Of a stretch of 64,000 bases of DNA, positions 50,357-61,876 are shown piece after piece. This stretch comes from Actinomycetes bacterium (lineage in GTDB: Bacteria > Actinomycetota > Acidimicrobiia > Acidimicrobiales > Palsa-688), in contig JAJYMB010000076.1 in NCBI GenBank assembly GCA_021787365.1, positions 1-64,000 of the forward strand, read 5' to 3'. Each line of letters begins with the position of its first letter. Within the stretch, counting starts at the first letter, position 1. The notes beneath the pieces were generated by a model that was given only the letters and a program-made list of their open reading frames with translations, searched no databases and was not told the DNA's origin. A program made the position numbers and the translations under genes.

Positions 50357-51632
50357 CCCTGAACAAGACTTCGCCCGAGCGCGGCACGACCAAGGTCCCC
50401 TCCTCACCGGCCAAGCCGGCCAAATCGAGCGAGTCCGGGTCGACGTAACCGAGGTTGAGCCGCCGGCAGTCCTCTGGCGGTAGCGCCGTCGCCAGCTTCA
50501 CGTCTATGCGCGGGTGCTCTTTACCGGTCGCGGGGTCGTAGCTGCCGGCGCCCTTCACGTGGCTCGAGTGGGCGAGCACGGCGAGGGGTTCGGTCGCGAA
50601 CCTTTCCCACTGGCCCAGGAAGTACGCGAGGGGGTGGTAGCCGACCCGGAATATCCCCTCGCCATGGGTGACGCTCACCTGGGAAAGGTGCGGCGCGTAG
50701 ATGACGAGCTCGCCCCCGTCGGCTACGGCGGGCTCGAGCTTGTACATGGCTTTGCCAGCGGTCCAAAGTTCGTCGTAGATGGGCATCGGGCAGGAGATCA
50801 CCCGCTCGTAGGGGTGGTCCAGCCAGCGCGTGTGCAGGTGGCCTGCCCGGGCGACGGACGCCTCCCACGCCTCGGAGAGGCCGCCGGCGTACACGGCCGA
50901 GACCCGGTCACCCTCCCCGGAGCTGTCGGTGACGAGCGCCACCAGGCTCACGGGCGTGGGGAGCAGGGAGGCAGCCTCGTCGATGAGCGCCCTGACGGGG
51001 GTTTCCTTGTAGCCGATGGTGGCGAGCACGCCGGAAAGGGCTCCGAGCCAGTGCATCTTGTCGATCATCTCGGGGCCGGAGATACCTGGGAACAAGTACT
51101 TGGCGCCGCCGGAAAAACCGGCGACCTCGTGAGGGAGGGTCGGGCCGACGATCACGACGCGGTCCGCCTCCAACGCGCGCTTGTTGACGCGGACCAGGAG
51201 GTCGCCGCCGAGCGAAGCGTGCCAGACAGGGCCGGCCATGTGGCGGATGCGCTCCTCGTCGACCAACCCAAGAGCGGCCAGGGCGGCCGGGTCCGCCCAC
51301 GCGTGGTTGGCGACGCCGGAGAACGTACCGCCCGTCCGCCCGGTCATGCCCACGAGGTCGTGGATCTCGGCCTCGGCAAGGGGCGGGTGGGTACCGAGGG
51401 CGACCATGACCTCGACGCTTCTAGCCCGGTGGAGGGCCTCGAACACGAGCGGGAAAAGGCGCGACAGCGGCAGGTTGCGCGTCCGGTCAGGGACGAGGAC
51501 CAAGGTGCGCTCGCCGGCGACGGCTTCCTCCAGCGCCCCAAAGAGCACCTGAGACACCTGCGCGTCGCTCAGTGGCTCTCCCTCCAGGGCCTCGGCTTCA
51601 ACCAGAGCTGGCACGAGCGTCGTCACGGCCAA
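50346..51632 (-). CDS. LarA-type nickel-pincer racemase (lactate racemase family)
   Basis: A 428-residue LarA-domain protein starting at a TTG (51632) or, two codons in, a GTG (51626). Every residue that binds the nickel-pincer nucleotide in Lactobacillus LarA has a match: H110 (SGVANHAWAD), H168 (LPHEVAGFSGG), K178 (GGAKYLFPG), M193 and H194 (DKMHWL), with the same 10-, 15- and 16-residue spacings to K178 as in LarA. VLVPDRTRNLPL and ALGTHPPL are other family blocks. LarA homologues racemise various 2-hydroxyacids, so the substrate is open. The cofactor enzymes LarB, LarC and LarE are not in the window. It overlaps the 3' end of the MFS gene. Confidence 0.85.
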   Translation of the reverse strand: MAVTTLVPALVEAEALEGEPLSDAQVSQVLFGALEEAVAGERTLVLVPDRTRNLPLSRLFPLVFEALHRARSVEVMVALGTHPPLAEAEIHDLVGMTGRTGGTFSGVANHAWADPAALAALGLVDEERIRHMAGPVWHASLGGDLLVRVNKRALEADRVVIVGPTLPHEVAGFSGGAKYLFPGISGPEMIDKMHWLGALSGVLATIGYKETPVRALIDEAASLLPTPVSLVALVTDSSGEGDRVSAVYAGGLSEAWEASVARAGHLHTRWLDHPYERVISCPMPIYDELWTAGKAMYKLEPAVADGGELVIYAPHLSQVSVTHGEGIFRVGYHPLAYFLGQWERFATEPLAVLAHSSHVKGAGSYDPATGKEHPRIDVKLATALPPEDCRRLNLGYVDPDSLDLAGLAGEEGTLVVPRSGEVLFRVKG

Positions 51633-53028
51633 AGCCTAGTGCCGCAGCAGGCGCCGCTAGCTCGGCAGCGGCTGCGGCCGCTTCCAGTTCGCGAGCGGTC
51701 TCCTCCTCAGGCGGGTGGTGCCGAAAAAATCCCCAGAAAGTGGTGGCATTCGCGAACTGGAGGGCGGCCGCGAGCTCGAAGGGCAGCGACAAGCTCACCG
51801 CCTCGAAGAGGTACCCGGTGAGCAAGGGGCTAGCGGACATGGCGAGCTGGCTCGGGACATTGGAGAGTGCAGCCACCGAGGCCCGCTCGTCGGGGTGCGC
51901 CAGCCCGATGGCATAGGACTGGCGGAGCGGCAAGCCGATGCGCTGCACGATCATGCGGACGAAATAGACGGCGCCGGCCAACACGAAGCTCGGGGCGAGC
52001 ACCATGGGCACGATCAGCAAGGCCTGCGCGGTCCTCACGACCGCCACGGTCCGTACCAGCCCCCAGCGCCGGGCGAGGCCCGCCGCCGAGAGCGAAGAGG
52101 CCATCGTGGCCGCGTTGATCACGGCGTAAAGGGTGCCGACCTCGGCCGCACTGGCACCGAACCGCCGGTACAGCCAGTAGGTGACGAACGGGCCGAACAT
52201 GCCGATGGCCAAGCCGTTCAACGAGTTGCTCGCCCACAGGCGGTAGAGGAGCCAGCGGGACTTCACCGGCAGGCGCAAGCGGTTTTTACCGCCCATGGCG
52301 CGGCGCGCCTCCTCTGCGTTGGAGCCGTCCGCTCGCAGTCCACTCAGGGCCGCCTTCTTCCGGCCCGGCTCCACGAGCCAAAGCGCGAGCACGCCGGCGA
52401 GCGCCGAGGTGACCGAAATGGCGAGGAAGGCCGGGCGGAACAAAGCCGTAGCGGCGGCCCCGTGGGCATGGCTCGAAGACACGAGCAGCGCGAGCAGGCT
52501 CCCGGCCGTCGCCCCGGCCGACGAGGCGAACGTGAGGCGCCCGAACCCAGCGTTGCGGTGCTCTGCAGGCAGGTCCTCGGTGACCAAGGCGGCCTCGGCG
52601 GGCTGGTACGGCCCGATCGCGCCCGCCCCGGCCCCCACCCCCCGGCCGAAGCTGCCCACCGCCCCCAACACGAAGAGCAATGGTGCCGAGCCGGTGAAGG
52701 CGAACCCAACCGCTGCACCTGCGGCGAGGAGGGGCACGCACACCAAGAAAGGCCGGCGTCCGACGCGGTCCGACCAGAGGCCGATAGCGGTCGACATGAG
52801 GGTCGAGGCAGCCGCGACCACCAAGACGAACAACGAGAGTTGGAACGCGCTGAACCCCTCCAGGGCCAGGTATATGGGCGCGGCAATGCCGGCCAGCGAA
52901 CGGCCCACGCTCATCGCCACCCGGGCCGCAAAGACGATGCCGTAGTTGCGGTCCCACCAGACGGGCAGGAGCGCCCTTCTCAGCCTGCCGGGCGCGCCGG
53001 CACCTCGGGAAGGCTGTTCAGGCGCCAC
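51598..53028 (-). CDS. MFS transporter
   Basis: A 476-residue major facilitator with about 12 helices. The A-like loop is [19 protein letters not shown] between helices 2 and 3, and a second copy lies in the C-terminal half ([19 protein letters not shown]-like [19 protein letters not shown], family-typical DHA-like). Central cytoplasmic loop residues about 210-255 are charged. It starts at a GTG. The 35-base overlap with the LarA-type gene on the same strand suggests cotranscription, hence a possible hydroxyacid transporter (inference); drug efflux is the alternative. Confidence 0.8.
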   Translation of the reverse strand: MAPEQPSRGAGAPGRLRRALLPVWWDRNYGIVFAARVAMSVGRSLAGIAAPIYLALEGFSAFQLSLFVLVVAAASTLMSTAIGLWSDRVGRRPFLVCVPLLAAGAAVGFAFTGSAPLLFVLGAVGSFGRGVGAGAGAIGPYQPAEAALVTEDLPAEHRNAGFGRLTFASSAGATAGSLLALLVSSSHAHGAAATALFRPAFLAISVTSALAGVLALWLVEPGRKKAALSGLRADGSNAEEARRAMGGKNRLRLPVKSRWLLYRLWASNSLNGLAIGMFGPFVTYWLYRRFGASAAEVGTLYAVINAATMASSLSAAGLARRWGLVRTVAVVRTAQALLIVPMVLAPSFVLAGAVYFVRMIVQRIGLPLRQSYAIGLAHPDERASVAALSNVPSQLAMSASPLLTGYLFEAVSLSLPFELAAALQFANATTFWGFFRHHPPEEETARELEAAAAAAELAAPAAALGFGRDDARASSG

Positions 53029-53134
53029 GGCAAGAGCCTACGCAGCCGTCCCCACCAAGGTGAACACGAGGTTAACGGCCAGGCCGCCCGGTCCTGGCGG
53101 TTCGCCCGCCCGCCCCCCGGTACGGTTGGTGCCG

Positions 53135-55465
53135 ATGGACGCCACCGACGTTGCGAGCACGGCCCTCCACCGCCAGCTCGGGCTCACCGACGAGGAAGCC
53201 GCCCGGGTCGAGGCCGTCCTCGGGCGCGCCCCGAACCGTCTCGAGCTCGCCATGTACGCCGTCATGTGGAGCGAGCACTGTTCCTACAAGTCTTCACGGG
53301 TGCACCTGCGCCGGCTCCCGACCGAGGGACCCGGAGTACTGGTCGGCCCGGGCGAAAACGCAGGGGTGGTCGACGCCGGCGGGGGCCTCGCCATCGCGCT
53401 CCGGATCGAGAGCCACAACCACCCCTCCGCCGTCGAGCCCTACCAGGGCGCCGCGACCGGGGCAGGCGGGATCATCCGCGACATCTTCACCATGGGGGCA
53501 CGACCCGTGGCCCTGATGGACTCGCTACGGTTCGGGCCGCCGAGCGAGGCGCGCAACCGGTGGCTGGCGAGCGGGGTGGTGAGCGGCATATCGGGCTACG
53601 GCAACGCAGTGGGCGTGCCGACGGTCGGGGGCGAGCTCGAGTTCGCGCCCTCGTACTCGGGCAACCCTCTGGTAAACGTGTTGTGTTGCGGGTTGCTCCC
53701 GCGAGAGCGCTTGGTTTTGGCGCGAGCCGCCGGCGAGGGCAACCTGGCTGTCCTGCTCGGGGCGGCCACGGGGCGTGACGGTATCGGGGGGGCGAGCGTG
53801 CTGGCCTCGGCGGCGTTTGGGGCCGACGTCGAAGCCGAGGCCGCCAAGCGGCCTAACGTGCAAGTCGGAGACCCCTTCGAGGAGAAACGCCTGATCGAGG
53901 CCACCCTCGAGCTGCTCGACAGGGGGCTCGTGGGCGGCATCCAGGACCTCGGTGCCGCCGGCCTCACTTCGGCCGCCAGCGAGACGGCGTCGCGCGGCGG
54001 CATGGGCATGGACATTGACGTCTCGGCCGTCCCGCTCCGGGAGCCCGGGATGGAGCCGTTCGAGGTGATGACCAGCGAGAGCCAGGAACGCATGCTGGCA
54101 ATCGTCGCCCCGTCGTCGCTGGGCCAGGTCGTGGAGGTCTGCGAGCGTTGGGAGGTGCGCGCCACCGTGGTGGGCCAGGTCACCGCCGGCGGGCGCTTCC
54201 GGGTCCTTGACGGTCCGGGCGGCGAGGTACTAGCCGACGTGCCGGCCGCAAGCCTGCACGGGGACGCTCCCCTCTACGAGCGCCCCATGAAAGCGCCGGC
54301 ATGGAGGGAGGAGCCCGCCGGCGCCACCCCCCCGCTCGCACCGGACAGTGGAGCCACCAGGGTTCCGCCCGGCACCAAGGTTCCGCCCGGCGCCAGCACT
54401 CGCTCCGAGGCCGACCTGGAGACGCTCACGCCCGAAGCGCTGGCCAAGGACCTTCTCGCGATGGCCTACGACCCTTCGTGGGTGTACCGGCAGTATGACC
54501 ACCAGCTCTTTTTGAACACCGTGCTCGCTCCGGGCGCAGACGCGGCCGTCCTTCGCCTCTCGGCCCCCGGGGCCCGCCCCGCACCCGGGTCGCCGGAGCG
54601 CGCCATGGCTCTGTCGACCGACGGTAACCCCCGCTGGTGCTCCCGTGACCCTCGCGCCGGTACCGCCCTTCTCGTCGCCGAGTCGGCCCTAAACGTGGCT
54701 TGCACCGGCGCCCGCCCGGTGGCCCTGGTCAACTGCTTGAACTTCGGCAACCCCGAGCACCCCGAGGTCATGTGGCAGCTCTCCGAGGCCATCGACGGCA
54801 TGGCGGAGGCGTGCCGGGGGCTCGGCATCCCAGTCGTCGGCGGCAACGTGAGCTTCTACAACGAGACCGCCGGCACCGACATCGACCCCACCCCCGTCGT
54901 CGCCACCCTGGGCCTGATCGAACGTCTGCGCCCGGGCATCCCGATGCCGGCGCTCTCCCCTGGCGGAGCGGTCGTGCTGCTGGGCCCCGACGGGCCGGCG
55001 GCCACCTCGCTGGCCGGGAGCCGCTGGGAAGCCCAACGGAGGGACCGGCCGCGTCCCCACGGCCTGCTCGCCCCTCTCGACCTCGCCCTCCACCGCCGGC
55101 TGCTCGACCTCGTCGCCGGGCTGGTCGCTGCGCGCCTGGTGGAGGGGGCCCACGACGTTTCCGACGGGGGCCTGGCGCTGGCTCTGGCCGAGATGGCGGT
55201 GAAAGGGGGCACCGGTTGCCGGGTGAGCGGTGTCGGCAGCCTCGAGGGGCTGTTCGGCGAGGGCCCCTCCAGGGTGCTCCTATGCGTGGCGCCGGCCCAC
55301 CTGGCCGAAGTGGTGGCCCGGGCCGACGCTGCCCGCGTAGCCACACGCCAGCTCGGTGCGGGCGGCGGCGACCGGCTGGTGGTCGAGGGCCTTCTCGACC
55401 TCTCCATGGCAGAACTGGCGGCCGCGTGGGAGAACGCTTTGCCGACGGCGCTCGCCGCTCCCTAG
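53135..55465 (+). CDS. purL: FGAM synthetase large subunit PurL
   Basis: A 776-residue small-type PurL from the ATG at 53135; the open frame extends to 52946 but those residues are not PurL-like. Motifs: [60 protein letters not shown], and in the second half [60 protein letters not shown] Pro/Gly/Thr-rich insert lies near residues 390-420. It works with PurQ and PurS. Confidence 0.95.
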   Translation: MDATDVASTALHRQLGLTDEEAARVEAVLGRAPNRLELAMYAVMWSEHCSYKSSRVHLRRLPTEGPGVLVGPGENAGVVDAGGGLAIALRIESHNHPSAVEPYQGAATGAGGIIRDIFTMGARPVALMDSLRFGPPSEARNRWLASGVVSGISGYGNAVGVPTVGGELEFAPSYSGNPLVNVLCCGLLPRERLVLARAAGEGNLAVLLGAATGRDGIGGASVLASAAFGADVEAEAAKRPNVQVGDPFEEKRLIEATLELLDRGLVGGIQDLGAAGLTSAASETASRGGMGMDIDVSAVPLREPGMEPFEVMTSESQERMLAIVAPSSLGQVVEVCERWEVRATVVGQVTAGGRFRVLDGPGGEVLADVPAASLHGDAPLYERPMKAPAWREEPAGATPPLAPDSGATRVPPGTKVPPGASTRSEADLETLTPEALAKDLLAMAYDPSWVYRQYDHQLFLNTVLAPGADAAVLRLSAPGARPAPGSPERAMALSTDGNPRWCSRDPRAGTALLVAESALNVACTGARPVALVNCLNFGNPEHPEVMWQLSEAIDGMAEACRGLGIPVVGGNVSFYNETAGTDIDPTPVVATLGLIERLRPGIPMPALSPGGAVVLLGPDGPAATSLAGSRWEAQRRDRPRPHGLLAPLDLALHRRLLDLVAGLVAARLVEGAHDVSDGGLALALAEMAVKGGTGCRVSGVGSLEGLFGEGPSRVLLCVAPAHLAEVVARADAARVATRQLGAGGGDRLVVEGLLDLSMAELAAAWENALPTALAAP

Positions 55466-55540
55466 CGGAGCTGCCGCAGCACTTCGTGGGCACCGCGCCT
55501 AGCCCTGAGGCCGCGCTCGCGGGCCCCAGCCAGAAGCGAA

Positions 55541-55624
55541 GCGGCGCTAACTTAGCAGCGGCGCTAACTTAGCAGTGGCGCTGGCCAGAAGTGGCGCTAC
55601 GCCGGCAGCGGCACTACGCCGGCA
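55541..55624. repeat. 17-base tandem repeat, about 5 copies
   Basis: GCGGCGCTAACTTAGCA at 55541-55557 is repeated exactly at 55558-55574. A 16-base degenerate copy (GTGGCGCTGGCCAGAA, 55575-55590) and two diverged copies (GTGGCGCTACGCCGGCA 55591-55607; GCGGCACTACGCCGGCA 55608-55624) follow. The last unit runs into the 3' end of the PHP-domain gene. Confidence 0.85.
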
Positions 55625-56450
55625 GCCGCTCGCGAAGGGCAGCCAGTACCCCGTCGGGCACGTGCAGGTCGCCTCGGCCCGTGCCCACGCTCAGGTCGGG
55701 CTTGTAAGTGCCGTGGTAGTCCGAACCACCGGTCACCACGAGCCCGGCACGCGCGGCCATCACCGCCAGTTCGGCCCGCTCGGCCTGCTCGTAACGGCCG
55801 TAGATAGCCTCGAGGCCGGCGAGGCCGGCGTCGGCGAGCTCTTGCACCAAGGAGCGGGTCTCCGCCGGCGGGAGCCCGAGCGAAAGGGGGTGCGCCAGTA
55901 CGGGGAGGGCTCCTGACTGCACAGCGAGGGACAAGGCTTTGTCTGGCTCGAGGCGCTCTTTGTCCATGTAGGCGGGCTTCCCCTTGGCGAGGAACTTGTC
56001 GAACGCGTCCTGCACCGAGCTGGCGTAGCCCTTGCGGACCAATATCGCGGCCACGTGGGGCCGGCCCGCACCGGTACCGCCCGCCTCCTCCGACAGCTCC
56101 TGCATGGAGACGGGGAGGCCCAGCTCGGCCAGGCGGGCGATCAAGCGCTCGTTACGAGTGTCACGGGCGCGCTGCAACCGGCCGAGCTCGTCTTGGAGCG
56201 GCCCCTCGCCCGGCTCCAGGAAGTACACGAGCATGTGCATGGTGCCCTTGTGCTCGCACGAGATCTCGACGCCGGGCACGAGCTCTACGCCCACCTCGGC
56301 TGCCTTCTTGGCCGCGACGGCCACGCCGTCCTGGCGGTCGTGGTCTGTCAGGGCCAGCGCCGAGAGGCCGGCCCCTGCCGCCAGCTCCACGACCCGTTCG
56401 GGCGGGTCGCTGCCATCGGAGACGCTCGAGTGCAGGTGTAGGTCGACCAT
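55614..56450 (-). CDS. PHP-domain phosphoesterase (RNase AM / TrpH-like)
   Basis: A 278-residue metal-dependent phosphoesterase. PHP motifs: MVDLHLHSSVSDGSDPPERV (HxH), LALTDHDRQDG (DHD), LVPGVEISCEHKG, PVLAHPLSLGLPP and VTGGSDYHGTYKP. Relatives include E. coli YciV (RNase AM), which hydrolyses 3',5'-bisnucleotides and processes 5' ends of RNA. The C-terminal codons lie in a 17-base tandem repeat, so its end may vary between strains. Divergent from purF. Confidence 0.88.
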   Translation of the reverse strand: MVDLHLHSSVSDGSDPPERVVELAAGAGLSALALTDHDRQDGVAVAAKKAAEVGVELVPGVEISCEHKGTMHMLVYFLEPGEGPLQDELGRLQRARDTRNERLIARLAELGLPVSMQELSEEAGGTGAGRPHVAAILVRKGYASSVQDAFDKFLAKGKPAYMDKERLEPDKALSLAVQSGALPVLAHPLSLGLPPAETRSLVQELADAGLAGLEAIYGRYEQAERAELAVMAARAGLVVTGGSDYHGTYKPDLSVGTGRGDLHVPDGVLAALRERLPA

Positions 56451-56508
56451 CGAGCCAAGCTAACCCGGCCGGGCCATAACGCGGGGGAGGGTCGGTTCCT
56501 GCGCGAGA

Positions 56509-57999
56509 ATGGAGCAGGTGAAAGCGTTGCCCGAGGACGAGAGCCCCCGCGAGGCCTGCGGCGTCTTCGGCATCTTTGCACCAGGGCGTAACGTCGCCCC
56601 CATCGTCGTGGACGGGCTCCATGCCCTCCAGCACCGGGGCCAAGAGTCGGCCGGGATGGCGGTGAGCGACGGCGACGCCATGGTCGTAATGAAAGACATG
56701 GGCCTCGTGTCCCAGGTTTTCAACGACTACAAGATCGCCGGTCTCGTGGGCCACCTCGCGATTGGCCACACCCGCTACTCGACGGCCGGGTCGTCTTCTT
56801 GGCACAACGCGCAGCCCATGTACCGCAACGCTGGGGGGACCGAGTTCGCGCTCGGCCACAACGGCAACCTCACCAACGTGGAGGAGCTCGCCGCGTCGAT
56901 CGGCATGCTCCCGGGCATGGCCACTAGCGACTCCGACCTGATGGCCGAGCTGCTCAACCAGGAGCTGGAGCGGGGCGCGCCTAGCGCCGGCGGCGAGAGC
57001 CAGGTCCTGGTCGAGGCCCTGGAAAGGGTCCTGCCGAGGCTCCAGGGGGCGTTCTCGTTGGTGCTGGCCGACCGGGAGTACTTGATCGGAGTGCGCGACC
57101 CCAACGGGTTCCGGCCCCTCTGCCTCGGGCGTCTGGGCGACGGCTGGGTGCTCGCTTCCGAGACGCCCGCTCTCGACATAGCCGGTGCCCACTTCGTGCG
57201 CGAGGTCGAGCCCGGTGAGCTCGTGGTGATAGGAGCCGGCGGCTGCACGAGCCGACGGCAGTGGCCTCCCGAGAGGGTGCAGCCCAAGCTGTGCATATTC
57301 GAGTTCGTCTACCTGGCCCGTCCCGACAGCCGGCTGTACGGCCAGGAACTGCATGCTGCGCGCGTGCGCATGGGCGAGCTGCTCGCCGAGCAGGCCCCGG
57401 TGGCCGCCGATATGGTGGTGGGCGTCCCCGACTCGGGCATACCGGCCGCTGAGGGCTACAGCCGTAGGAGCCGGGTGCCCTTTGGCCACGGCCTCGTGAA
57501 AAACCGCTACATCGGCCGGACGTTCATCGACCCGGAGCCGGGCAAGCGAGCGGTGGGCGTGCGGCGCAAGCTCAACCCTCTCCGTGAGGCCATCGCCGGC
57601 AAACGCCTGGTCGTGGTCGATGACTCCATCGTGCGGGGCACCACGACACGAGCCATCGTGAGCATGCTGCGTGAGGCGGGCGCCAGCGAGGTCCACCTCC
57701 GCATCTCCTCTCCTCCTTACAGGTGGCCGTGCTACTTCGGCCTCGACACCGGGACGCGGGCGGAGCTGATCGCAGCCGACCTGGAGGTTGGCGAGGTGTG
57801 TGACTACGTGGGGGCCGACAGCCTGGCTTACCTGTCGCTCGACGCGCTGAAGCGGGCCACGGGGGTACCTGGGGCCGGCTTCTGCGACGCCTGCCTGACC
57901 GGCGAGTACCCGGTGCCCATACCAACCCGCGCAACCACACCGCACGGGGCGCGGGCCAGGGATAGGGGCACCCCTATGCCGGCGCCGGTCAGCCAGTGA
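56509..57999 (+). CDS. purF: Amidophosphoribosyltransferase PurF
   Basis: A 496-residue first enzyme of purine synthesis. The catalytic Cys is C17 (REACGVFGIFAPG), so a 16-residue propeptide would be cleaved. Glutaminase motifs: HALQHRGQESAGMAV, HTRYSTAGSSS, FALGHNGNLTN. The PRPP-binding motif is RLVVVDDSIVRGTTTRAI; the Fe-S cluster cysteines seem present (KLCIFEF, RWPCYFGLD, FCDACLTG). The stop overlaps the purM start (GTGA). Confidence 0.95.
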   Translation: MEQVKALPEDESPREACGVFGIFAPGRNVAPIVVDGLHALQHRGQESAGMAVSDGDAMVVMKDMGLVSQVFNDYKIAGLVGHLAIGHTRYSTAGSSSWHNAQPMYRNAGGTEFALGHNGNLTNVEELAASIGMLPGMATSDSDLMAELLNQELERGAPSAGGESQVLVEALERVLPRLQGAFSLVLADREYLIGVRDPNGFRPLCLGRLGDGWVLASETPALDIAGAHFVREVEPGELVVIGAGGCTSRRQWPPERVQPKLCIFEFVYLARPDSRLYGQELHAARVRMGELLAEQAPVAADMVVGVPDSGIPAAEGYSRRSRVPFGHGLVKNRYIGRTFIDPEPGKRAVGVRRKLNPLREAIAGKRLVVVDDSIVRGTTTRAIVSMLREAGASEVHLRISSPPYRWPCYFGLDTGTRAELIAADLEVGEVCDYVGADSLAYLSLDALKRATGVPGAGFCDACLTGEYPVPIPTRATTPHGARARDRGTPMPAPVSQ

Positions 58000-59096
58000 A
58001 CCCGGTGAACGAAGCGGGCGGGCGCTGCTCGGGCATCCCCACCACACCCGAGGCACTCAGCTACGCGGCCGCCGGCGTGGACATCGAGGCGGCTGACGAG
58101 GCCGTACGGCTCATCCGGCCCCTCGTGGCCAGCACCGCTCGACGGGAGGTCGTGGAGGGGATCGGGGGCTTCGCCGGGCTGTTCGCCTTGCCAACCGGCT
58201 ACCGGGAAGCTGTGCTCGTGGCCTCGGCCGACGGCGTCGGGACCAAGCTGGCCGTGGCCGTGGAGGCAGACCGGCTCGACACAGTCGGGGTGGACCTCGT
58301 CGCCATGTGCGTCGACGACTTGGTGTGCGTAGGGGCAGAGCCGCTCTTCCTGCTCGACTACCAGCTCTGGGGCCACCTCTGCCCGGAGGACGTGGCCAGG
58401 GTCATGGCCGGCATCGCTGAGGGCTGCCGGAAGGCCGGGTGCGCTGTCCTCGGCGGGGAGCTGGCCGAACACCCCGGGCAGCTCCGGGAGGGGGACTTCG
58501 ACCTGGCTGGGTTTGCCGTCGGCGTAGTCGAGCGCGACCGCCTTATCGGGCCGGCCGGCCGTCACGCCGCCCAAGAAGGCGACGAGGTCATCGGGTTGCT
58601 CTCTCCCGGGTTGCGCAGCAACGGCTACTCGCTCGTGCGCGCCGCCCTCTTGGGGCGGGCCGGAAGGCACCTAGACGAGGAAGCGTGGCCGGGTGCCGGC
58701 TTCAGCCTCGCCGACGAGCTGCTGCGCCCCTCCCTCATATACACGCCCGTGGTGCTCCAACTGGCTCGTCAACTGGAAGTGCGAGGGGTCGCCCACATAA
58801 CCGGCGGAGGCCTGCCGGGCAACGTCCCCCGCGCCCTACCCCCAGGTCTCGACGCCATCTTGTCCGCAGGGAGCTGGCCCGTACCCCGCATCTTTGCCGA
58901 GGTGAAAGCGGCGGCCTCGGCCGACGACGCCGAGATGGTGAGGACCTTCAACCTGGGCCTGGGCATGGTCGTGGTCGTCCCCTCCGGCCACGCCAGGGAA
59001 GCCGTGGAGGAGGCCCGGCGGCTCGGCTTTGACGCGGCCGTGGTTGGCCAGGTCGTGGCAGGCACCGGCCGTTGCATCATCCAAAGCGCGGGTTGA
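57996..59096 (+). CDS. purM: AIR synthetase PurM
   Basis: A 366-residue PurM from a GTG that overlaps the purF stop. SYAAAGVDIEAADEAVRLI opens the fold; then VLVASADGVGTKLAVAVEAD, VDLVAMCVDDLVCVGAEPLF, AVLGGELAEHPGQLREGDFD and HITGGGLPGNVPRALPPGLD. It closes the imidazole ring of AIR. purF and purM form a two-gene operon. Confidence 0.95.
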   Translation: MNPVNEAGGRCSGIPTTPEALSYAAAGVDIEAADEAVRLIRPLVASTARREVVEGIGGFAGLFALPTGYREAVLVASADGVGTKLAVAVEADRLDTVGVDLVAMCVDDLVCVGAEPLFLLDYQLWGHLCPEDVARVMAGIAEGCRKAGCAVLGGELAEHPGQLREGDFDLAGFAVGVVERDRLIGPAGRHAAQEGDEVIGLLSPGLRSNGYSLVRAALLGRAGRHLDEEAWPGAGFSLADELLRPSLIYTPVVLQLARQLEVRGVAHITGGGLPGNVPRALPPGLDAILSAGSWPVPRIFAEVKAAASADDAEMVRTFNLGLGMVVVVPSGHAREAVEEARRLGFDAAVVGQVVAGTGRCIIQSAG

Positions 59097-59210
59097 ACAT
59101 CCGGCGCCACAGCCTGTCCACAGCCTGCGCCAGTGCAGGGCAGCCAACGGCGTGGCATGTGTCCTGGCCCAACGCAGCCCGGCACCGGTAGTCCCCAAGC
59201 CGTCCCCGGG

Positions 59211-59243
59211 GTTTTCCACAGGCCCTCCACAGCGGGGGAAAAC
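59211..59243. other. Inverted repeat GTTTTCC-N19-GGAAAAC after purM
   Basis: A seven-base perfect stem with a 19-base loop lies about 115 bases after purM, between convergent genes. No T-run follows, so a terminator function is only possible. The stem contains TTTTCCACA (59212-59220), which matches a DnaA box, but a single match is weak evidence. Confidence 0.3.
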
Positions 59244-59264
59244 GGGGCAAACCGGACTGGCTGC

Positions 59265-59536
59265 TCAGCCGCCCACCTTCGGGGTGCCGACCCGCCATGC
59301 GCCGGCCGCTTGCCAAGGCGCCGGCCTCCACCAGCGCCCCGCCATGCGCCACGGTCCGCCACCCGCGTCCTGGGGCACGGGCATCCCGAGAACGGCCTGG
59401 ACGGCGAGGTGCAGTGCCTCCAGTTCACCAGGCGATGGAAGGCTCGCCAGTTGGGAAAGCCTCAGCTCGCCCCGCGCCAGGCCGGCACCGGCCGGCCACG
59501 ACCAACCCAGCGCGGGCCGCACCCCGGGGCCAGCGT

Positions 59537-59540
<4 letters not shown>
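59265..59540 (-). CDS. Acyl-CoA carboxylase epsilon-like subunit
   Basis: A 91-residue protein whose ATG overlaps the stop of the beta-subunit gene (ATGA), which strongly supports translation. The core PSPGELEALHLAVQAVLG followed by GGPWRMAGRWWRP follows the pattern of the small epsilon subunits of actinobacterial acyl-CoA carboxylases (a helix with E-L-x-A-L, then S/P-x-W-x-x-x-x-R). These subunits tighten the alpha-beta complex. The Trp-rich middle is more marked than usual, and a 19-residue C-terminal tail (APWQAAGAWRVGTPKVGG) is added. Family call is by pattern and position. Confidence 0.65.
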
Positions 59541-61093
<1,553 letters not shown>

Positions 61094-61279
61094 CCCTAGT
61101 GGACGCCGGCTTGCCTACTAAGTGTTGGCAAATGACGGGGAACAACCGAGCGCAACGGCGTAGTCCTTGGCAAGCCCTCCCCATCGATGCTGCGCGGGCG
61201 TCGCACCAACTTGGTGGTAGTCCTTTGGTGCAGCACGCGACGGCCGAGAACTAGGAGAACTAGAGAGACGAGGTTCGAG

Positions 61280-61852
61280 ATGACAGGTTGCGGACAGGCA
61301 GAGGCGGCACAGTCGGCGGGCGCCGGGCCTGTGTGCTTCGAGGAGCTCGCCCAGTCCGCGCGCCCGGCCCTGGTGCGCGTCGCGCACGCTGTGACCGGCT
61401 GCCGGGAGGACGCCGAAGACGCCGTCCAGGCCTCGCTGTTGAAAGCCATGGGAGCGTGGCCGCGCGTGGCTGGCCAAGAGCAGTGGCGCCAGCACGCCTA
61501 CGTGCGCCAGATCGTGGTGAACACGTGCCGCTCGGGTTGGCGCAAGTGGGGCTCGCGAGTGCTCGTCGGCGACATGCCCGAACTAGCCCAGGCACCCGCG
61601 ACCGAAGCGTCCGACGACAAGGCCCTCGTTCGCCAGGCGCTGGCCCGCCTGCCTGAGCGCCAGCGAGAGGTGCTCCTGCTCCGCTACTACGAAGACCTCT
61701 CCGAGGCAGAGATCGCCGCACGCCTCGGGTGTGCCCCCGGCACCGTGAAGAGCTCGGCCGCCCGGGCGCTGCGGGCCCTCCGGCTCATGCTGCCCGAGTT
61801 CGAACCTTCAGCCGCCGAGGCGGCTCCCATCACCCAGCTCAAGTCCGCCTGA
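61280..61852 (+). CDS. SigE-family ECF sigma factor
   Basis: A 190-residue sigma factor from the ATG at 61280 (GAGACGAGG upstream); the frame is open earlier but those residues are not family-like. Region 2 is ARPALVRVAHAVTGCREDAE and DAVQASLLKAMGAWPRV. Region 4 is LARLPERQREVLLLRYYEDL, SEAEIAARLGCAPGTVKSSA. This matches the SigE group of actinobacterial 'SigE-70' factors. No anti-sigma gene is adjacent. Divergent from the carboxylase operon. Confidence 0.88.
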   Translation: MTGCGQAEAAQSAGAGPVCFEELAQSARPALVRVAHAVTGCREDAEDAVQASLLKAMGAWPRVAGQEQWRQHAYVRQIVVNTCRSGWRKWGSRVLVGDMPELAQAPATEASDDKALVRQALARLPERQREVLLLRYYEDLSEAEIAARLGCAPGTVKSSAARALRALRLMLPEFEPSAAEAAPITQLKSA

Positions 61853-61876
61853 GGCGGCGCGGGCCAGACTGGCCGG

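Noticed and set aside
51715-53134. Open frame on the plus strand running through the MFS gene into purL
   Set aside because: The part before 53135 is antisense to the transporter, and PurL similarity begins only at the ATG at 53135.
59114-59231. Cluster of CCACA-containing sites resembling DnaA boxes
   Set aside because: Only one (TTTTCCACA) fits the consensus; no dnaA, dnaN or AT-rich region nearby, so no origin.
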